A DNA stretch of 64,000 nt from an uncultured Clostridia bacterium (GTDB taxonomy: Bacteria; Bacillota; Clostridia; Oscillospirales; CAG-272): assembly GCA_946407735.1 (NCBI GenBank), contig CAMJPL010000002.1, forward strand, positions 1 to 64,000, read 5' to 3'. The translations under genes and the position numbers were made by a program. This document shows, in pieces, positions 9,270 to 18,165 of this stretch. The notes beneath the pieces are model-generated. The model searched no databases. It saw only the letters and a list, made by a program, of their open reading frames with translations, and had not been told where the DNA came from. Position 1 is the stretch's first letter. Every line of letters begins with the position of its first letter.

Positions 9270-10487
9270 TCAGTCATTGTATTTTCCGTACATCGTCGAC
9301 GGCGGGAGGGTCGCGCCTTCGCCGTTCTCATCCGGGAAGGGCGTCGCGTCGTCGTTTTCATAGAGGACACGCTCCTCTTCACTGGAGAAGTCAGGTATCT
9401 TATAGTTTTCGCCGTGATTCAGACAGCTGCGCCATCCGAGTATGGCCGTCGCCGACATCGCGGCGCCTTTATACACGTCGAAGAACGGTGTCACGCCGCC
9501 GGCGAAATACTCGATGATGTTCTGCACTATCCAGTAGTCGCCGCCGCCGTGACCGGCCTTGACCGCCTTCACGCCCTTCTCGCCCCATGAGGCGGGATCC
9601 GGCGTTACGTAATGTACCTGATCCTCCACGCCCTCGGGCTTTGTATGCGAGAAGTAATATACCCTGACCTTCCCGTCGGTATATCCGCCCTGCTCGACCG
9701 AGCCCATATCGCCGACGATGCGGTAACGGCTGTAATCGGAGGCAGCGGCGGTGCAGCCGGTGAAGGAAGCTGTCATGCCGTTGTCCATCTCGCAGAACAT
9801 CCTCGCCATGCCGTCGTCGTTGGGCCTGAAATCTCGTATCTTTTCAAGCAGATTCGAGTGCGCGGCGCGCGCCGAGACGTATTTCGGCATGCTGCCCGTC
9901 ATATACATGAGCGGCCCCATCGCGTGCGTGACGTAATATGTGCGCGGCATCCATGCCCGCCAGTGGTATTTCGACGGAGTGAGATGATGCAGCTCCTCGA
10001 GATTTCCCGAGTGGTTGTACTCGCCCTCCGCGTAAAGCAGCGTCCCGAGCGTCCCGCCCTCGATCTGATGCTTCATTTCGAGGTTCGACGTGCTGAACGG
10101 GTAGTTCTCGGCGATCATGTATTTCCGCCCCGTCCTCTCGACGCATCTGACGAGATCGACGCACTGCTTCATGGTTGCCGCCGACGTGCATTCGCTCACC
10201 ACGTCCATCCCGGCCTCCATGGCCTTTATCGCGTAGATCGCGTGCTCATGGAAATAGTTGGCGAGGAACACCGCGTTCATGCCGACCTCTCTGCCGTATT
10301 CGATGAACTCGTCGAAATCTCTGAAAAGCTTCGCGTCGGCAAGACCCTTCACATGGTCCAGCTTGTCAGCCTGCTTGTCGCATACGGCGACGATCTTTAT
10401 GACCGACGGGTCCTCCGCCGCTATAAGGTCGATGTAGCTGTTCCCGCGCCAGGCCCCGAACATGCCGATCTTGATCGTGTAACTCAT
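9270..10487 (-). CDS. GH109-like Gfo/Idh/MocA protein (EKP lysine absent)
   Basis: 405 residues with an N-terminal nucleotide-binding fold (KIGMFGAWRGNSYI). Where true Gfo/Idh dehydrogenases have EKP, this protein reads SECTSAATMKQC, so the catalytic Lys is missing. ENYPFSTSNLEMK and YYVTHAMGPLMYMTG resemble the GH109 NAD-dependent glycosidase pattern. The likely chemistry is hydrolysis through transient oxidation by a bound NAD, but a dehydrogenase role is not excluded. Good GGGAGG site before the ATG; it lies between the GH20-like and GH5-like genes of the same operon. Confidence 0.75.
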   Translation of the reverse strand: MSYTIKIGMFGAWRGNSYIDLIAAEDPSVIKIVAVCDKQADKLDHVKGLADAKLFRDFDEFIEYGREVGMNAVFLANYFHEHAIYAIKAMEAGMDVVSECTSAATMKQCVDLVRCVERTGRKYMIAENYPFSTSNLEMKHQIEGGTLGTLLYAEGEYNHSGNLEELHHLTPSKYHWRAWMPRTYYVTHAMGPLMYMTGSMPKYVSARAAHSNLLEKIRDFRPNDDGMARMFCEMDNGMTASFTGCTAAASDYSRYRIVGDMGSVEQGGYTDGKVRVYYFSHTKPEGVEDQVHYVTPDPASWGEKGVKAVKAGHGGGDYWIVQNIIEYFAGGVTPFFDVYKGAAMSATAILGWRSCLNHGENYKIPDFSSEEERVLYENDDATPFPDENGEGATLPPSTMYGKYND

Positions 10488-10550
10488 AATTGCCTCCCCG
10501 ATCTACTGTTGTTAATAATGCTTGTTTCGCTCTTTTTCTGCCGTGCAGCC

Positions 10551-11987
10551 TCACTGCCAGACCTCGTTCATGTTCCAGCCGGACTTCTCAAAATCGCCCT
10601 CGGTGTCATAGACGCGCCTGAGGATGCAGGCGGCGTCCTCGTTTCTGAGCTTCGGCATCTCGGTGCTCTTCTCCCATACGCACGACGCGGCGTGAGCGGC
10701 GCAGTGCATCCATGCGGGCAGATGATCCCATGTGGTGAGGATGATACCGTATGCGCCGAGGCGTTTGGCGTCGGCGGAAAGGGATCTGATGTTTTCCCAG
10801 TTGTCCCACGGGCAGACCACGGTATCGAAGCCCTTGTCCATGATGAACTTCGTGGTCGGGTTGAAATCATTCTTATACCCGTACTGCCAGTCGGCCATGA
10901 TTATGCGCCGGTCGAGCAGATCTATCGCCTTGTAGGTATCCTTAAAATAGCTGCCGTTCGCGACGATGTCGCCCTCTCCGAAATCCGAGCGGTTGATGAA
11001 CATATCGTGCCAGAGGATCGGGCGGCGTCCGGTCCTGCATACGTCTTCGGTCAGCCGGTTGATGAATTCGGCGAGCAGCTCATGCGGCACGCGTCTGCGG
11101 CAGAGGTCGCAGGTGGCGAAGGAATATGATTCGTCAAAGCCGAGATGGAAGTATTTCCCCTCTCCGCATAGATCGCTCAGCTCCTCCCTTATGTCGGCGA
11201 GAAGCTTGTAGGTATCGGGATTTGACAGGCACCATGTCCAGCCGTCCGGCTCGAAAAGCCGGGAAAGGCGCTGATTGCGGTTGAGCACCACATGGCGGCC
11301 CATGCCTCCCCGCGACTGCGTGGCGTGCCCGAACTGGTTCGACATCGGTATAACTTCCATTCCGTAGCTGCGCGCGAGGTCGATGAGGGGCTTTATCTCC
11401 GCCTTCGTGTATGAATGGCCCTCCCATGACAGCTCGGGACGGCATTCGAAGCGGTATGTCCCCCAGAACTCGAGGATGACATGCGTCATCTTGAGGAATC
11501 CGGCGAGATGGATGGATTTTTCGATATTATACAGCTTCGTTTCCGGGAATACGCAGAAATGCACCGCCCTGAACGGGATCGCCGGGGCATCGTGGACCTC
11601 GGCGGAGGAGATATAGAAGCTCTCCCTGCCTTCGCCGAGCTCTTTCGGCACTATGAGCTGGACAAGAGTCGAAATGCCGTCGAGCAGGGATTTGCCGTCG
11701 GCGGCCCTGACGCACACTCCGGACGGAGAGACATTTATCGAATAGCTGTCGCCGTCATTTAATACGGCGTCGGCGCTGCCGATCTTTAGCGAGAAGCCGT
11801 CCTCCGAAGCCGCGGCGCTCAGCGCCGAGGCGTCGCATGAGAAGCGGCGCCAGAGATACATGACGCGCTCGATCTCACCGGCTTCAAGTCCCGATATCTC
11901 AGCCCGAACGGACGCTCCGAAGAGAAAACACGAGGACTCGTCCTCCTTAAAGGAGACGGGGGCGGGGAACAATCTCTGAAGATACAT
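10551..11987 (-). CDS. GH20-like beta-N-acetylhexosaminidase
   Basis: 478 residues, no signal peptide. An N-terminal alpha/beta domain (to about residue 130, ending in LDGISTLVQLI) precedes the barrel, which starts with the FRAVHF strand typical of GH20. The substrate-assisted catalytic pair is seen as FHLGFDES near residue 284, where the Asp-Glu matches the family D-E; an unusual CDLCRR motif follows. It would release GlcNAc or GalNAc from the non-reducing ends of imported oligosaccharides. Strong site GAGGTAAC before the ATG. Neighbouring GH109-like and beta-helix genes suggest a shared amino-sugar glycan substrate. Confidence 0.85.
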   Translation of the reverse strand: MYLQRLFPAPVSFKEDESSCFLFGASVRAEISGLEAGEIERVMYLWRRFSCDASALSAAASEDGFSLKIGSADAVLNDGDSYSINVSPSGVCVRAADGKSLLDGISTLVQLIVPKELGEGRESFYISSAEVHDAPAIPFRAVHFCVFPETKLYNIEKSIHLAGFLKMTHVILEFWGTYRFECRPELSWEGHSYTKAEIKPLIDLARSYGMEVIPMSNQFGHATQSRGGMGRHVVLNRNQRLSRLFEPDGWTWCLSNPDTYKLLADIREELSDLCGEGKYFHLGFDESYSFATCDLCRRRVPHELLAEFINRLTEDVCRTGRRPILWHDMFINRSDFGEGDIVANGSYFKDTYKAIDLLDRRIIMADWQYGYKNDFNPTTKFIMDKGFDTVVCPWDNWENIRSLSADAKRLGAYGIILTTWDHLPAWMHCAAHAASCVWEKSTEMPKLRNEDAACILRRVYDTEGDFEKSGWNMNEVWQ

Positions 11988-12064
11988 TTTTGTTACCTCT
12001 GAATATTATGATCTGCCTGTTTTGTCTGAATTATCATGTGCCGTGAGCGACGTTTCCGGAGCCG

Positions 12065-13414
12065 CTACTCCTTTGCGATATCGCCGACCTTCATTTTCGA
12101 TATATCCGAGTCGGAATCGAATATCGTTTTCACGCCTTTGGTGTATATGTTTTCCGCGATAAGGTTTCCGACCGATCCTTTGCCGCTTATATGCATCAGT
12201 TTGCCGTTCGGTTCCTGATCCTTGAAAACCTTTATATTTCTCAGCACAAGATTGTCTATCTTCTCATACACCCCGATATATTCCGTATCGCGCGGGTCTT
12301 CATCGGTCTCGGTTATCGTCACGTCTTCGATGGAGATATGCCTGATGCGCTGGGCTGTGCCGTGCTGGTCTATGCCGGGATATGCCTTCGGGCTCGAAAA
12401 CGGGAGACCGAGCTCGAAAATCTGCCGGTTGTCGACCGATCCGTGGCAGCGGATGTTTTTGACGGTCACGCTTTCGATATTCCCGCCTATGTTGAACAGT
12501 ATCTGAGGGCGGTAATCATACGCCGGCTTTATGGCCCTGAGATCGACGTTCTCGATAAGGATGCTGCCGAAGTTACCGCGGTTTTCATCCATGAACCACG
12601 GGCATATATAGAATCCGAAGCTGCCGTAACTCCCGCTGACGTTCCGAATCGTGACGCGGTCGAGGCGGCCTTTGTTCCTCGAAAGGAGGCGGATCGCCTG
12701 CTCACCGTCGTCCATGAATATCCCGTCGATTAGAACGTCGGTTATGGAGGACTCAAGATCACCCTCGTCGGGGCCGACATTTATAATATCGTCGCCGACT
12801 CTACCGCCGCAGTTCAGAATATTGAGGAACTGCCCCGGACCCCAGAAATGGAAGCCGTCCTGATTTTCCCGCGTGCCGTACGGAAGCTCGAGCCAGACAT
12901 TCTGCAGCGTCACGCATCTGAAGCAGCCGCACATGAAGGCGAAGGTCCTGAAATCGCGGATAATGACATCACGGACGGTAAGCTGCTCGATCCCGTAAAA
13001 CTCTATCCCGCAGACAAAATGTATGACGTCTTTTCTGACATAATCCGAGACTTCCCTGCCGGACACGTCATGTTCCTGATTCTGACCGTTCTGATGATAT
13101 GTGCCGCCTATCAGGCTGACGTTTTTCGTCGTTATCGTCTTTTCGCCGAAGACCGCGTTTCTTATCATGGCTCGGTTCGACTGCGGTATCTGATAAAACC
13201 CACAGTCCTTCGTAAGGCATTCTATCGTCGTATTGGAGTAGACCCTGAGCTGGCTTATCAGCGCAGCTCCGTCCATTATGAGATAAACCCCGTCGCCGTC
13301 CTTTGCGAGATCGAGCGCCTTCTGCAGCGCATCGGTATCGTCCGTCCCGCCGCCGGTATATACATCGCTGTCAAGCGCCGCGACTTCGCTCGCGTATATC
13401 CTGTGTATCTTCAT
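12065..13414 (-). CDS. Right-handed beta-helix protein, GH28/pectate-lyase-superfamily-like
   Basis: 449 residues, no signal peptide. It starts with the pectate-lyase-superfamily entry motif (GGGTDDTDALQKALDLAKDGDGVYL), then many short beta-helix turns (LTVRDVIIRDF, VTIRNVSG, VLIDGIFMDD). NQDGFHFWGP and VGDDIINVG sit where GH28 enzymes have N-x-D and D-D, so acidic catalysis is possible, but the GHG and RIK motifs are not found and the activity may differ. First gene of the minus operon that continues to 5463; divergent from a permease. Confidence 0.75.
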   Translation of the reverse strand: MKIHRIYASEVAALDSDVYTGGGTDDTDALQKALDLAKDGDGVYLIMDGAALISQLRVYSNTTIECLTKDCGFYQIPQSNRAMIRNAVFGEKTITTKNVSLIGGTYHQNGQNQEHDVSGREVSDYVRKDVIHFVCGIEFYGIEQLTVRDVIIRDFRTFAFMCGCFRCVTLQNVWLELPYGTRENQDGFHFWGPGQFLNILNCGGRVGDDIINVGPDEGDLESSITDVLIDGIFMDDGEQAIRLLSRNKGRLDRVTIRNVSGSYGSFGFYICPWFMDENRGNFGSILIENVDLRAIKPAYDYRPQILFNIGGNIESVTVKNIRCHGSVDNRQIFELGLPFSSPKAYPGIDQHGTAQRIRHISIEDVTITETDEDPRDTEYIGVYEKIDNLVLRNIKVFKDQEPNGKLMHISGKGSVGNLIAENIYTKGVKTIFDSDSDISKMKVGDIAKE

Positions 13415-13466
13415 TTCGTCAGCCTTTTTGCCGTCTGGTTGTCCTGAATCTGTGTGTCATACGCCC

Positions 13467-13520
13467 GCCGCGGGATGGTTCCGGAAAGAAAATGCAGACC
13501 TGACTGAAATCTCCCGCGGC
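13467..13520. repeat. Inverted repeat in the divergent 13.4/13.6 kb intergenic region
   Basis: GCCGCGGGA and TCCCGCGGC form a perfect 9-bp inverted repeat separated by 36 nt, in the presumed leader of the minus glycan operon. It could be an operator or a leader hairpin. Confidence 0.35.
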
Positions 13521-13545
13521 AGACGGATTTTATATCATATTCGGA

Positions 13546-13574
13546 TAGAATTGTTCATGTATATATGCTATACT
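13546..13574 (+). promoter_or_regulatory. Possible promoter of the permease gene
   Basis: Extended -10 TGCTATACT with a poor -35 (TAGAAT, 17-nt spacing), about 55 nt upstream of the ATG at 13630. Confidence 0.4.
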
Positions 13575-13629
13575 TTACTTTCAGCATCCGAATGAACGCG
13601 CCGTTTTACGGGACCGCCATGAATTGAAT

Positions 13630-14769
13630 ATGAGAAAGATACTTGCCTTCCTTAAAAAAGAGCCGATGCTTACCGCGTCCGTCCTCGCAGCGGCGGCAGC
13701 TCTTATAATAACACCGCCCGGGCCGGGCCTTATATCGGATATCGACTGGCGTACCCTCGGCACGCTGCTTATGATGCTCTGCGTCCTCGAGGGCTTCAAG
13801 AAGGAAGACGTGCTCCGGCCGCTGGCCGATCTGTGCGTAAGGTTCGGCAGGATGACGTCGCTGTCGCTGTTTCTGATATTCGGCGTCTTTTTCTCGTCGA
13901 TGTTCGTCACGAACGACGTCTCGCTCATCATCTTCGTGCCGCTGACGATATCCGTCTTCCGAGAAGCCGGGAAGGAAAAATACATCCTGCCGGTCATCTC
14001 GATGGAGAACATCGCCGCGATTCGCGGCTCTCTGCTGACTCCGTTCGGCAGCCCGCAGAATCTTTTCCTATACGGTCAGTCCGGCGTTTCGGCTCCGCAT
14101 TTCATGCTGCACATGCTCCCTCTCTGCGTCATGTCGGCCGCCCTGCTTATCGTATTCGTCATGTGCCTGTACCGCAGGGATATAAAAGAGACGTCAGGCC
14201 TGCCGCAAAAGAAGAGCGAGTCCGGCAGATATTTTCAGCCGAGAAGGACAGCCTATATCGCTCTGTTCGTCGTTGTCATAACGACCATCCTGACACGCAC
14301 CGGGCTTTGGCCGATCTCGCTCGCCGTCGTTCTGATCGCAATACTTATCGTCGACAGGACCGTATTTTTAAGGGTGGATTACGTTCTTCTGATCACATTC
14401 CTCTGCTTCTTCGTGTTCTCGTCGTCGATCTCGTCAAATGCCGCCATCGCCGGATTCCTCAGATCATCGGTAGCGGGACGCGAATACTGGTGGGCGATAG
14501 GACTGAGCCAGATCATATCAAACGTCCCGGCGTCGATCGTGCTTTACCCGTTCTCGGAGAACTTCGCCGGACTCATCTACGGAGCCGACACAGCCGGGCT
14601 CTGCTCGATCATCGGTTCTCTCGCGTCGGTCATAAACTACCGAATCTATGTACGGGAATACCCCGGACGCGGAGGGAAATTCATCAAGGTCTTCACCCTA
14701 GTAAGCTGGGCCTTCTTCATCATTGTCGTCATCCCCGGCCTCCTTCTCAGCGGCTGGGAATTCCTGTGA
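13630..14769 (+). CDS. Ion-transporter-superfamily permease (CitMHS/ArsB-NhaD/SLC13-like)
   Basis: 379 residues, about ten membrane helices. The first half has the long hydrophobic TMs and the TNDVSLIIFVPLTI segment typical of the ion-transporter superfamily, with the helix-break region GSLLTPFGSPQNLFLY; a second copy of the fold contains NVPASIVLYPF. Members move di- or tricarboxylates, arsenite or Na+/H+; the conserved GSPQN and NVPAS loops fit this group but do not fix the substrate. The track start (TTG 13624) is replaced by ATG 13630. A terminator follows directly. Single-gene unit, divergent from the glycan operon. Confidence 0.85.
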   Translation: MRKILAFLKKEPMLTASVLAAAAALIITPPGPGLISDIDWRTLGTLLMMLCVLEGFKKEDVLRPLADLCVRFGRMTSLSLFLIFGVFFSSMFVTNDVSLIIFVPLTISVFREAGKEKYILPVISMENIAAIRGSLLTPFGSPQNLFLYGQSGVSAPHFMLHMLPLCVMSAALLIVFVMCLYRRDIKETSGLPQKKSESGRYFQPRRTAYIALFVVVITTILTRTGLWPISLAVVLIAILIVDRTVFLRVDYVLLITFLCFFVFSSSISSNAAIAGFLRSSVAGREYWWAIGLSQIISNVPASIVLYPFSENFAGLIYGADTAGLCSIIGSLASVINYRIYVREYPGRGGKFIKVFTLVSWAFFIIVVIPGLLLSGWEFL

Positions 14770-14779
14770 GACATTTTTC

Positions 14780-14804
14780 ACGCGCCGCGAAGGCGCGTTT
14801 TTTT
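14780..14804 (+). terminator. Intrinsic terminator of the permease gene
   Basis: ACGCGCC / GGCGCGT stem of 7 bp with loop GCGAA, followed by a run of seven T, starting 11 nt after the stop codon. Confidence 0.85.
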
Positions 14805-14865
14805 ATCTCCGGTGAGGCATCCGTCGGCGGTATGATTTTCCCGACGCGCTGTATTATTCTAAAAT

Positions 14866-14894
14866 AATATAACATATTTATCCTGATCTGTCAA
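14866..14894 (-). promoter_or_regulatory. Orphan sigma-A promoter pointing into the permease 3' end
   Basis: On the minus strand TTGACA, 17 nt, TATATT with an extended TGT. No ORF lies downstream on this strand before the permease gene, so the transcript would be a small RNA or antisense. Confidence 0.55.
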
Positions 14895-14960
14895 GTGATT
14901 CGGGAAATCTTTCCGGCAAATCGGAGTGCAGGATATTCAGGCATGTGTGTCTGAAAACAT

Positions 14961-14982
14961 CGGCCGGGATCCCTCCCGGCCG
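14961..14982. terminator. Likely intrinsic terminator below the GNAT gene
   Basis: CGGCCGGGA / TCCCGGCCG, 9-bp stem, loop TCCC. The minus-strand tail ATGTTTTC is moderately U-rich; the plus-strand tail contains TTTTTCTTT after a short gap. Confidence 0.6.
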
Positions 14983-15122
14983 AGTTCTGTATTTTTCTTT
15001 ATATTATCTGTCTGTTTTTCAGTCTCTTTTCAGAGTCTTTTTCCCTGTTTTGTTCTCATATACACTGCAGATGAAACGAACAGTATCCTGCAGCAGCACA
15101 TGACCTTTTGATATCTCCGCTT

Positions 15123-15656
15123 TTAATTCTCCCATTCCTCACGAAGGATTCGCATCATAACAAAGTCGCTGTACTCACCATTATAGTAATATCCCTGTTC
15201 CTGAATACCTTCCTGCCTGAATCCTATTTTTTTATAGAATTCCAAAGCATCGGTATTGAGGCCCACTACACCGATAGATACACGATTCATTTCATACTCA
15301 TTGAAAGCCATATCCAATATAAGGCGTATTGCTTCTGTACCGTAACCTTTATGCTGTTTTTCTGGGTCCGGAATAATTATTGTCAAGTCAGTACAGCGCC
15401 ATGCGGGAAACATTCTGAGCAATCCCGTTTCACCGATCACCGTGCCGTCCAAGTCCGTGACAGTAAACCACACGGAATCCTCGGATTTATGTTTTTTATA
15501 AATGTATTTGATTTCTTCTTTCTCATTGGTAGGTTCTGTGAATCCGCATTGAAACATAACCAGCGGCTGGTTGAACCAATAAGCAAAGAACTTGGCATCT
15601 TCTGCTTTTTGTTCACGCAGAATAACTCTTTTACCTCTGATTTCTTTATGCTCCAT
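15123..15656 (-). CDS. GNAT-family N-acetyltransferase
   Basis: 177 residues with the GNAT core: a WFTVTDLDGTVIGETGLL strand pair, an acetyl-CoA pyrophosphate-loop-like segment (DPEKQHKGYGTEAIRLIL, matching Q/R-x-x-G-x-G/A) and C-terminal NTDALEFYKKIGFRQEG. This layout is typical of RimJ/RimL- or SpeG-like enzymes acting on protein N-termini or small amines; the substrate is unknown. The track TTG sits directly against the site AGGAAGG, so the ATG 12 nt farther is chosen. The gene is visibly AT-richer than its neighbours and has its own consensus promoter, suggesting recent acquisition. Confidence 0.88.
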   Translation of the reverse strand: MEHKEIRGKRVILREQKAEDAKFFAYWFNQPLVMFQCGFTEPTNEKEEIKYIYKKHKSEDSVWFTVTDLDGTVIGETGLLRMFPAWRCTDLTIIIPDPEKQHKGYGTEAIRLILDMAFNEYEMNRVSIGVVGLNTDALEFYKKIGFRQEGIQEQGYYYNGEYSDFVMMRILREEWEN

Positions 15657-15749
15657 ACACTTATCCAACCTTCCTGCACCATTGGTGAATTATGAGTTCA
15701 CATTTATCAACCGGGAATGATCCTGTTTTCGGCTTTTATTTTATGTTTT

Positions 15750-15778
15750 ATTATATCATGCCTTCTCCGGCGTGTCAA
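15750..15778 (-). promoter_or_regulatory. Consensus sigma-A promoter of the GNAT gene
   Basis: TTGACA, 17 nt, TATAAT with TGA extension on the minus strand, about 90 nt upstream of the ATG. Confidence 0.8.
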
Positions 15779-15835
15779 GCGGAAGTCCAGATGAGCGGGG
15801 AGAATTTGTATGGGGTGGAGAGGGGGGATCATATA

Positions 15836-15870
15836 TAAAGGAAGGGACCTTTTCAGTCCCTTCCCTTTTC
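15836..15870 (-). terminator. Intrinsic terminator of the 22.5-15.9 kb operon
   Basis: GGAAGGGAC / GTCCCTTCC 9-bp stem with a 7-nt loop; on the minus strand it is followed by TTTATATAT. It lies about 30 nt beyond the stop of the NagB-like gene. Confidence 0.7.
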
Positions 15871-15898
15871 ACGAATATGATATTATATAGAGCGATTA

Positions 15899-16849
15899 TC
15901 AGTTGCATTCGGCCTGAAGCGGACCGGCGAGCTCCTTGAGGAAGAACAGCTTGCCGGGGAGAGTCGGCATGAAGGTCGACGGCAGCCATATGGACGGGCC
16001 GTAGCGCAGCGTGCCCCATACCTCAAGGCCCTGCCACATCATGCCGCGTCCGAGAGCTCCGTCGCAGCCGCCGATGCAGTAATCGGAGGAGAGGAAGAGA
16101 GCGGGACCGATGGTGTTGGCGCGGCAGGGGACGAGAGTCGTGCGCGACTTGAATGAGGTGATCGCGTTCTGCTCGATGGTCAGCGGATGCAGCTTGGCGC
16201 CGAGACGGTAGGCGTTGGCCTTCCATTCCTCGAAGGAATTGAACTCGGCGGCGAAATGCGGCTCCCAGAAGGCGATATGGAACATGCGCCCGATGCCGTA
16301 GACGGTCACGAGCTTGGCTCCCTCGGCCTTGAGGGCGGCGATCTTCTCGGGATAGGTCGGAAGATTGGTTTTGGTGGCAAAGTTCCGCTGGCACTCGGGC
16401 ACGGTGAGCTCGCCGAGAGGACCGTAGAAGGCGCCCGTCATGGCGTTCTGGAAGGCTCCCGGATCGTCGGCCGGCAGGGTGTTGCCTTCTCCGTCGGCCC
16501 ACTCGTCCATGTTGAAGCCGTAGACATGAGAGCAGGAGACGTTCCACTCCTTCAGGAAGTAGACGGCCCAGCGGTACATGCCCATCGGGCCTACCGGCAG
16601 GATCAGAGCCAGCTTGCGTCCCTCGTCGCGGGTAGTGCGGATCTGCATGGCGATCTCGTGACCCATCATCATGTCGAAGTCGGCGAGCTGATCGCACTGA
16701 ACCGGCTTGAAGCAGTCGTTCCAGTGCGGCTGTCTGTCAAGTATGTCCTCGGGCGGATTATTACAGCAGTCATCCAGCTTCTGCATATCCCAGCCGGCCG
16801 GGAAGAAGCCTTCAAGAAGAGAGCCTTTAACGGTTGACATGAAATCCAT
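15899..16849 (-). CDS. NagB-like glucosamine-6-phosphate isomerase/deaminase homologue, altered active site
   Basis: 316 residues. NagB-family signatures are clear: [12 protein letters not shown] (phosphate loop), [12 protein letters not shown] (equivalent of NMDEY, catalytic Asp kept), [13 protein letters not shown] (equivalent of GVGxDGHIAFNEP) and SRTTLVPC. In the third motif the His and Glu are kept but the usual Asp two residues before the His is Met. In E. coli NagB that Asp belongs to the ring-opening/deamination triad, so the reaction may differ. Longer than typical NagB (about 240-270 residues). Strong site GGAGGTAAAACATC. Last gene of a seven-gene minus operon with URO-D-like proteins and a PIG-L deacetylase. 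Confidence 0.82.
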   Translation of the reverse strand: MDFMSTVKGSLLEGFFPAGWDMQKLDDCCNNPPEDILDRQPHWNDCFKPVQCDQLADFDMMMGHEIAMQIRTTRDEGRKLALILPVGPMGMYRWAVYFLKEWNVSCSHVYGFNMDEWADGEGNTLPADDPGAFQNAMTGAFYGPLGELTVPECQRNFATKTNLPTYPEKIAALKAEGAKLVTVYGIGRMFHIAFWEPHFAAEFNSFEEWKANAYRLGAKLHPLTIEQNAITSFKSRTTLVPCRANTIGPALFLSSDYCIGGCDGALGRGMMWQGLEVWGTLRYGPSIWLPSTFMPTLPGKLFFLKELAGPLQAECN

Positions 16850-16910
16850 GATGTTTTACCTCCGGATGTATGTTGTTTGTTGCTATCCTGATAAAATTAT
16901 TGAACGGAAA

Positions 16911-18140
16911 TCAGAAATTCTCTATTTCGGAATTGACTATATCCGCCCATTCGGTGAGACACTCGGGACGGCGGCTGATGGTCGTCAGATCCTTGAGCAC
17001 GAAGGCGACGGGCGTGCCGCTACCGCGGCAGGCGGCGAGCGTCTGACGCGTCTCCTTTTTCACCGAATCGACGTCGGGATGACCGCTCGCGACAAAGGCC
17101 GGATTGGATTTCCTCAGCATGACGAAATCCTTTCCCATGGCCTGCGACTGACGCTCGACATTCGTCCATGGGCTGGCCGAGATCGACCGCACCGTCTTCA
17201 TCTTGCGGATTATGCCGATCTTCGAGTCAAGCGGCTCGCAGCAGCCGTAATTTACCCAGCCGAACCTGTCGTAGAGCGGCTTCATGTACTCGATCTCGAA
17301 CTCGTCGTGCATGGCCGGAGAAACCTCCGAGAATATCTGGGCCGCGCCTGAGATCCAGCAATCCTGCGTGCGGATTCGGCTCTGGTCGATATCCCGCCAG
17401 CGCTGCTCGTCGACGTACGTCTCGACGCAGTGGCACTTCGTTCCGACTCCGGCCGCGAGAAGGTTATGCGCTTCAAGCTGGTCGATGTAATCCATCTCGA
17501 TGTCGACCATCTTCCGCATCAGCCTGTGAACGAACTCCGGCTCGTCTATGACGGCGTACAGGCATGACTCGGCGCCTTTGCAGAAGGTTATGAAATCCCA
17601 TATCGCCGCCCAGATCATCACTCCCATCGGCCGCACCTCGAGGATGTCTCCGACGATCTCCTCTGCGTGAGCCTTATTCGCCGCCGTGAGGTCGTCGTGT
17701 ACGGTTATCACATGGTTGTGCAGCTTTTTCAGGGCATCGTCGTCGGCGAGCTGATCTATGTAAAGATGGGTCTGAGCTCCCTTGTGGTCGCTCTCGTCCT
17801 GATTTACCGAATGCACTCCGTATCCGGTGTCCTCGAATACCTTCGATACCGGATAGAACGGCGGGAGCACAAGATCGGCGCCGAAATGGTCGTGACGGTA
17901 CATCTCATAGCGGAAATATGACTCCATACCGCGGAGGAACCCGTCCTCACAGACGCATCTGAGCTCCTCCTCGCCGCCGAACTCATGCCAGCAGATCTGG
18001 TCGATGATAACGGGAGGCCTGGCAGTGCTGTCGAGCGCGTTCAGACGTCCCCAGTTCGCAGCTTTCGCCTTCGTTTCATCGGAAATGGCGATTTCGGCGT
18101 ACCGCTTCGCGAGATCCCGGACGATTTCTCTTTCATTCAT
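16911..18140 (-). CDS. URO-D/MtaA-superfamily protein 1
   Basis: 409 residues, an uroporphyrinogen-decarboxylase-fold protein. Recognisable parts are the central barrel with IDEPEFVHRLMRKMVDIEMDYIDQLEAHNLL and the GCCEPLDSKIGIIRKM strand, where the Cys residues sit at the zinc-ligand position of methyltransferase members. True HemE enzymes have a conserved N-terminal Arg-rich segment that is not seen, and no other haem gene is near, so a methyl-group transfer or lyase role in glycan metabolism is more likely. A paralogue (18915-20015) lies two genes away with a PIG-L deacetylase between them. The ribosome binding site is weak. Confidence 0.78.
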   Translation of the reverse strand: MNEREIVRDLAKRYAEIAISDETKAKAANWGRLNALDSTARPPVIIDQICWHEFGGEEELRCVCEDGFLRGMESYFRYEMYRHDHFGADLVLPPFYPVSKVFEDTGYGVHSVNQDESDHKGAQTHLYIDQLADDDALKKLHNHVITVHDDLTAANKAHAEEIVGDILEVRPMGVMIWAAIWDFITFCKGAESCLYAVIDEPEFVHRLMRKMVDIEMDYIDQLEAHNLLAAGVGTKCHCVETYVDEQRWRDIDQSRIRTQDCWISGAAQIFSEVSPAMHDEFEIEYMKPLYDRFGWVNYGCCEPLDSKIGIIRKMKTVRSISASPWTNVERQSQAMGKDFVMLRKSNPAFVASGHPDVDSVKKETRQTLAACRGSGTPVAFVLKDLTTISRRPECLTEWADIVNSEIENF

Positions 18141-18165
18141 GACGCTGATAAATTGTGTGGCTGTA

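Larger units (their letters stand above)
14770..15122. other. Intergenic region with two hairpins and an orphan promoter
   Basis: 353 bp without a supported CDS. It holds the terminator of the permease gene, a minus-strand promoter with no gene behind it, a second terminator hairpin below the GNAT gene and pyrimidine-rich filler. The short ORFs here show no family features. Confidence 0.7.

Noticed and set aside
9612-11129. 505-codon plus-strand ORF
   Set aside because: It lies antisense to the GH109-like and GH20-like genes, has no family features and is explained by GC-rich codon use of the opposite strand.
13833-14867. 344-codon ORF overlapping the permease
   Set aside because: Out-of-frame Arg/His-rich shadow of the hydrophobic permease.
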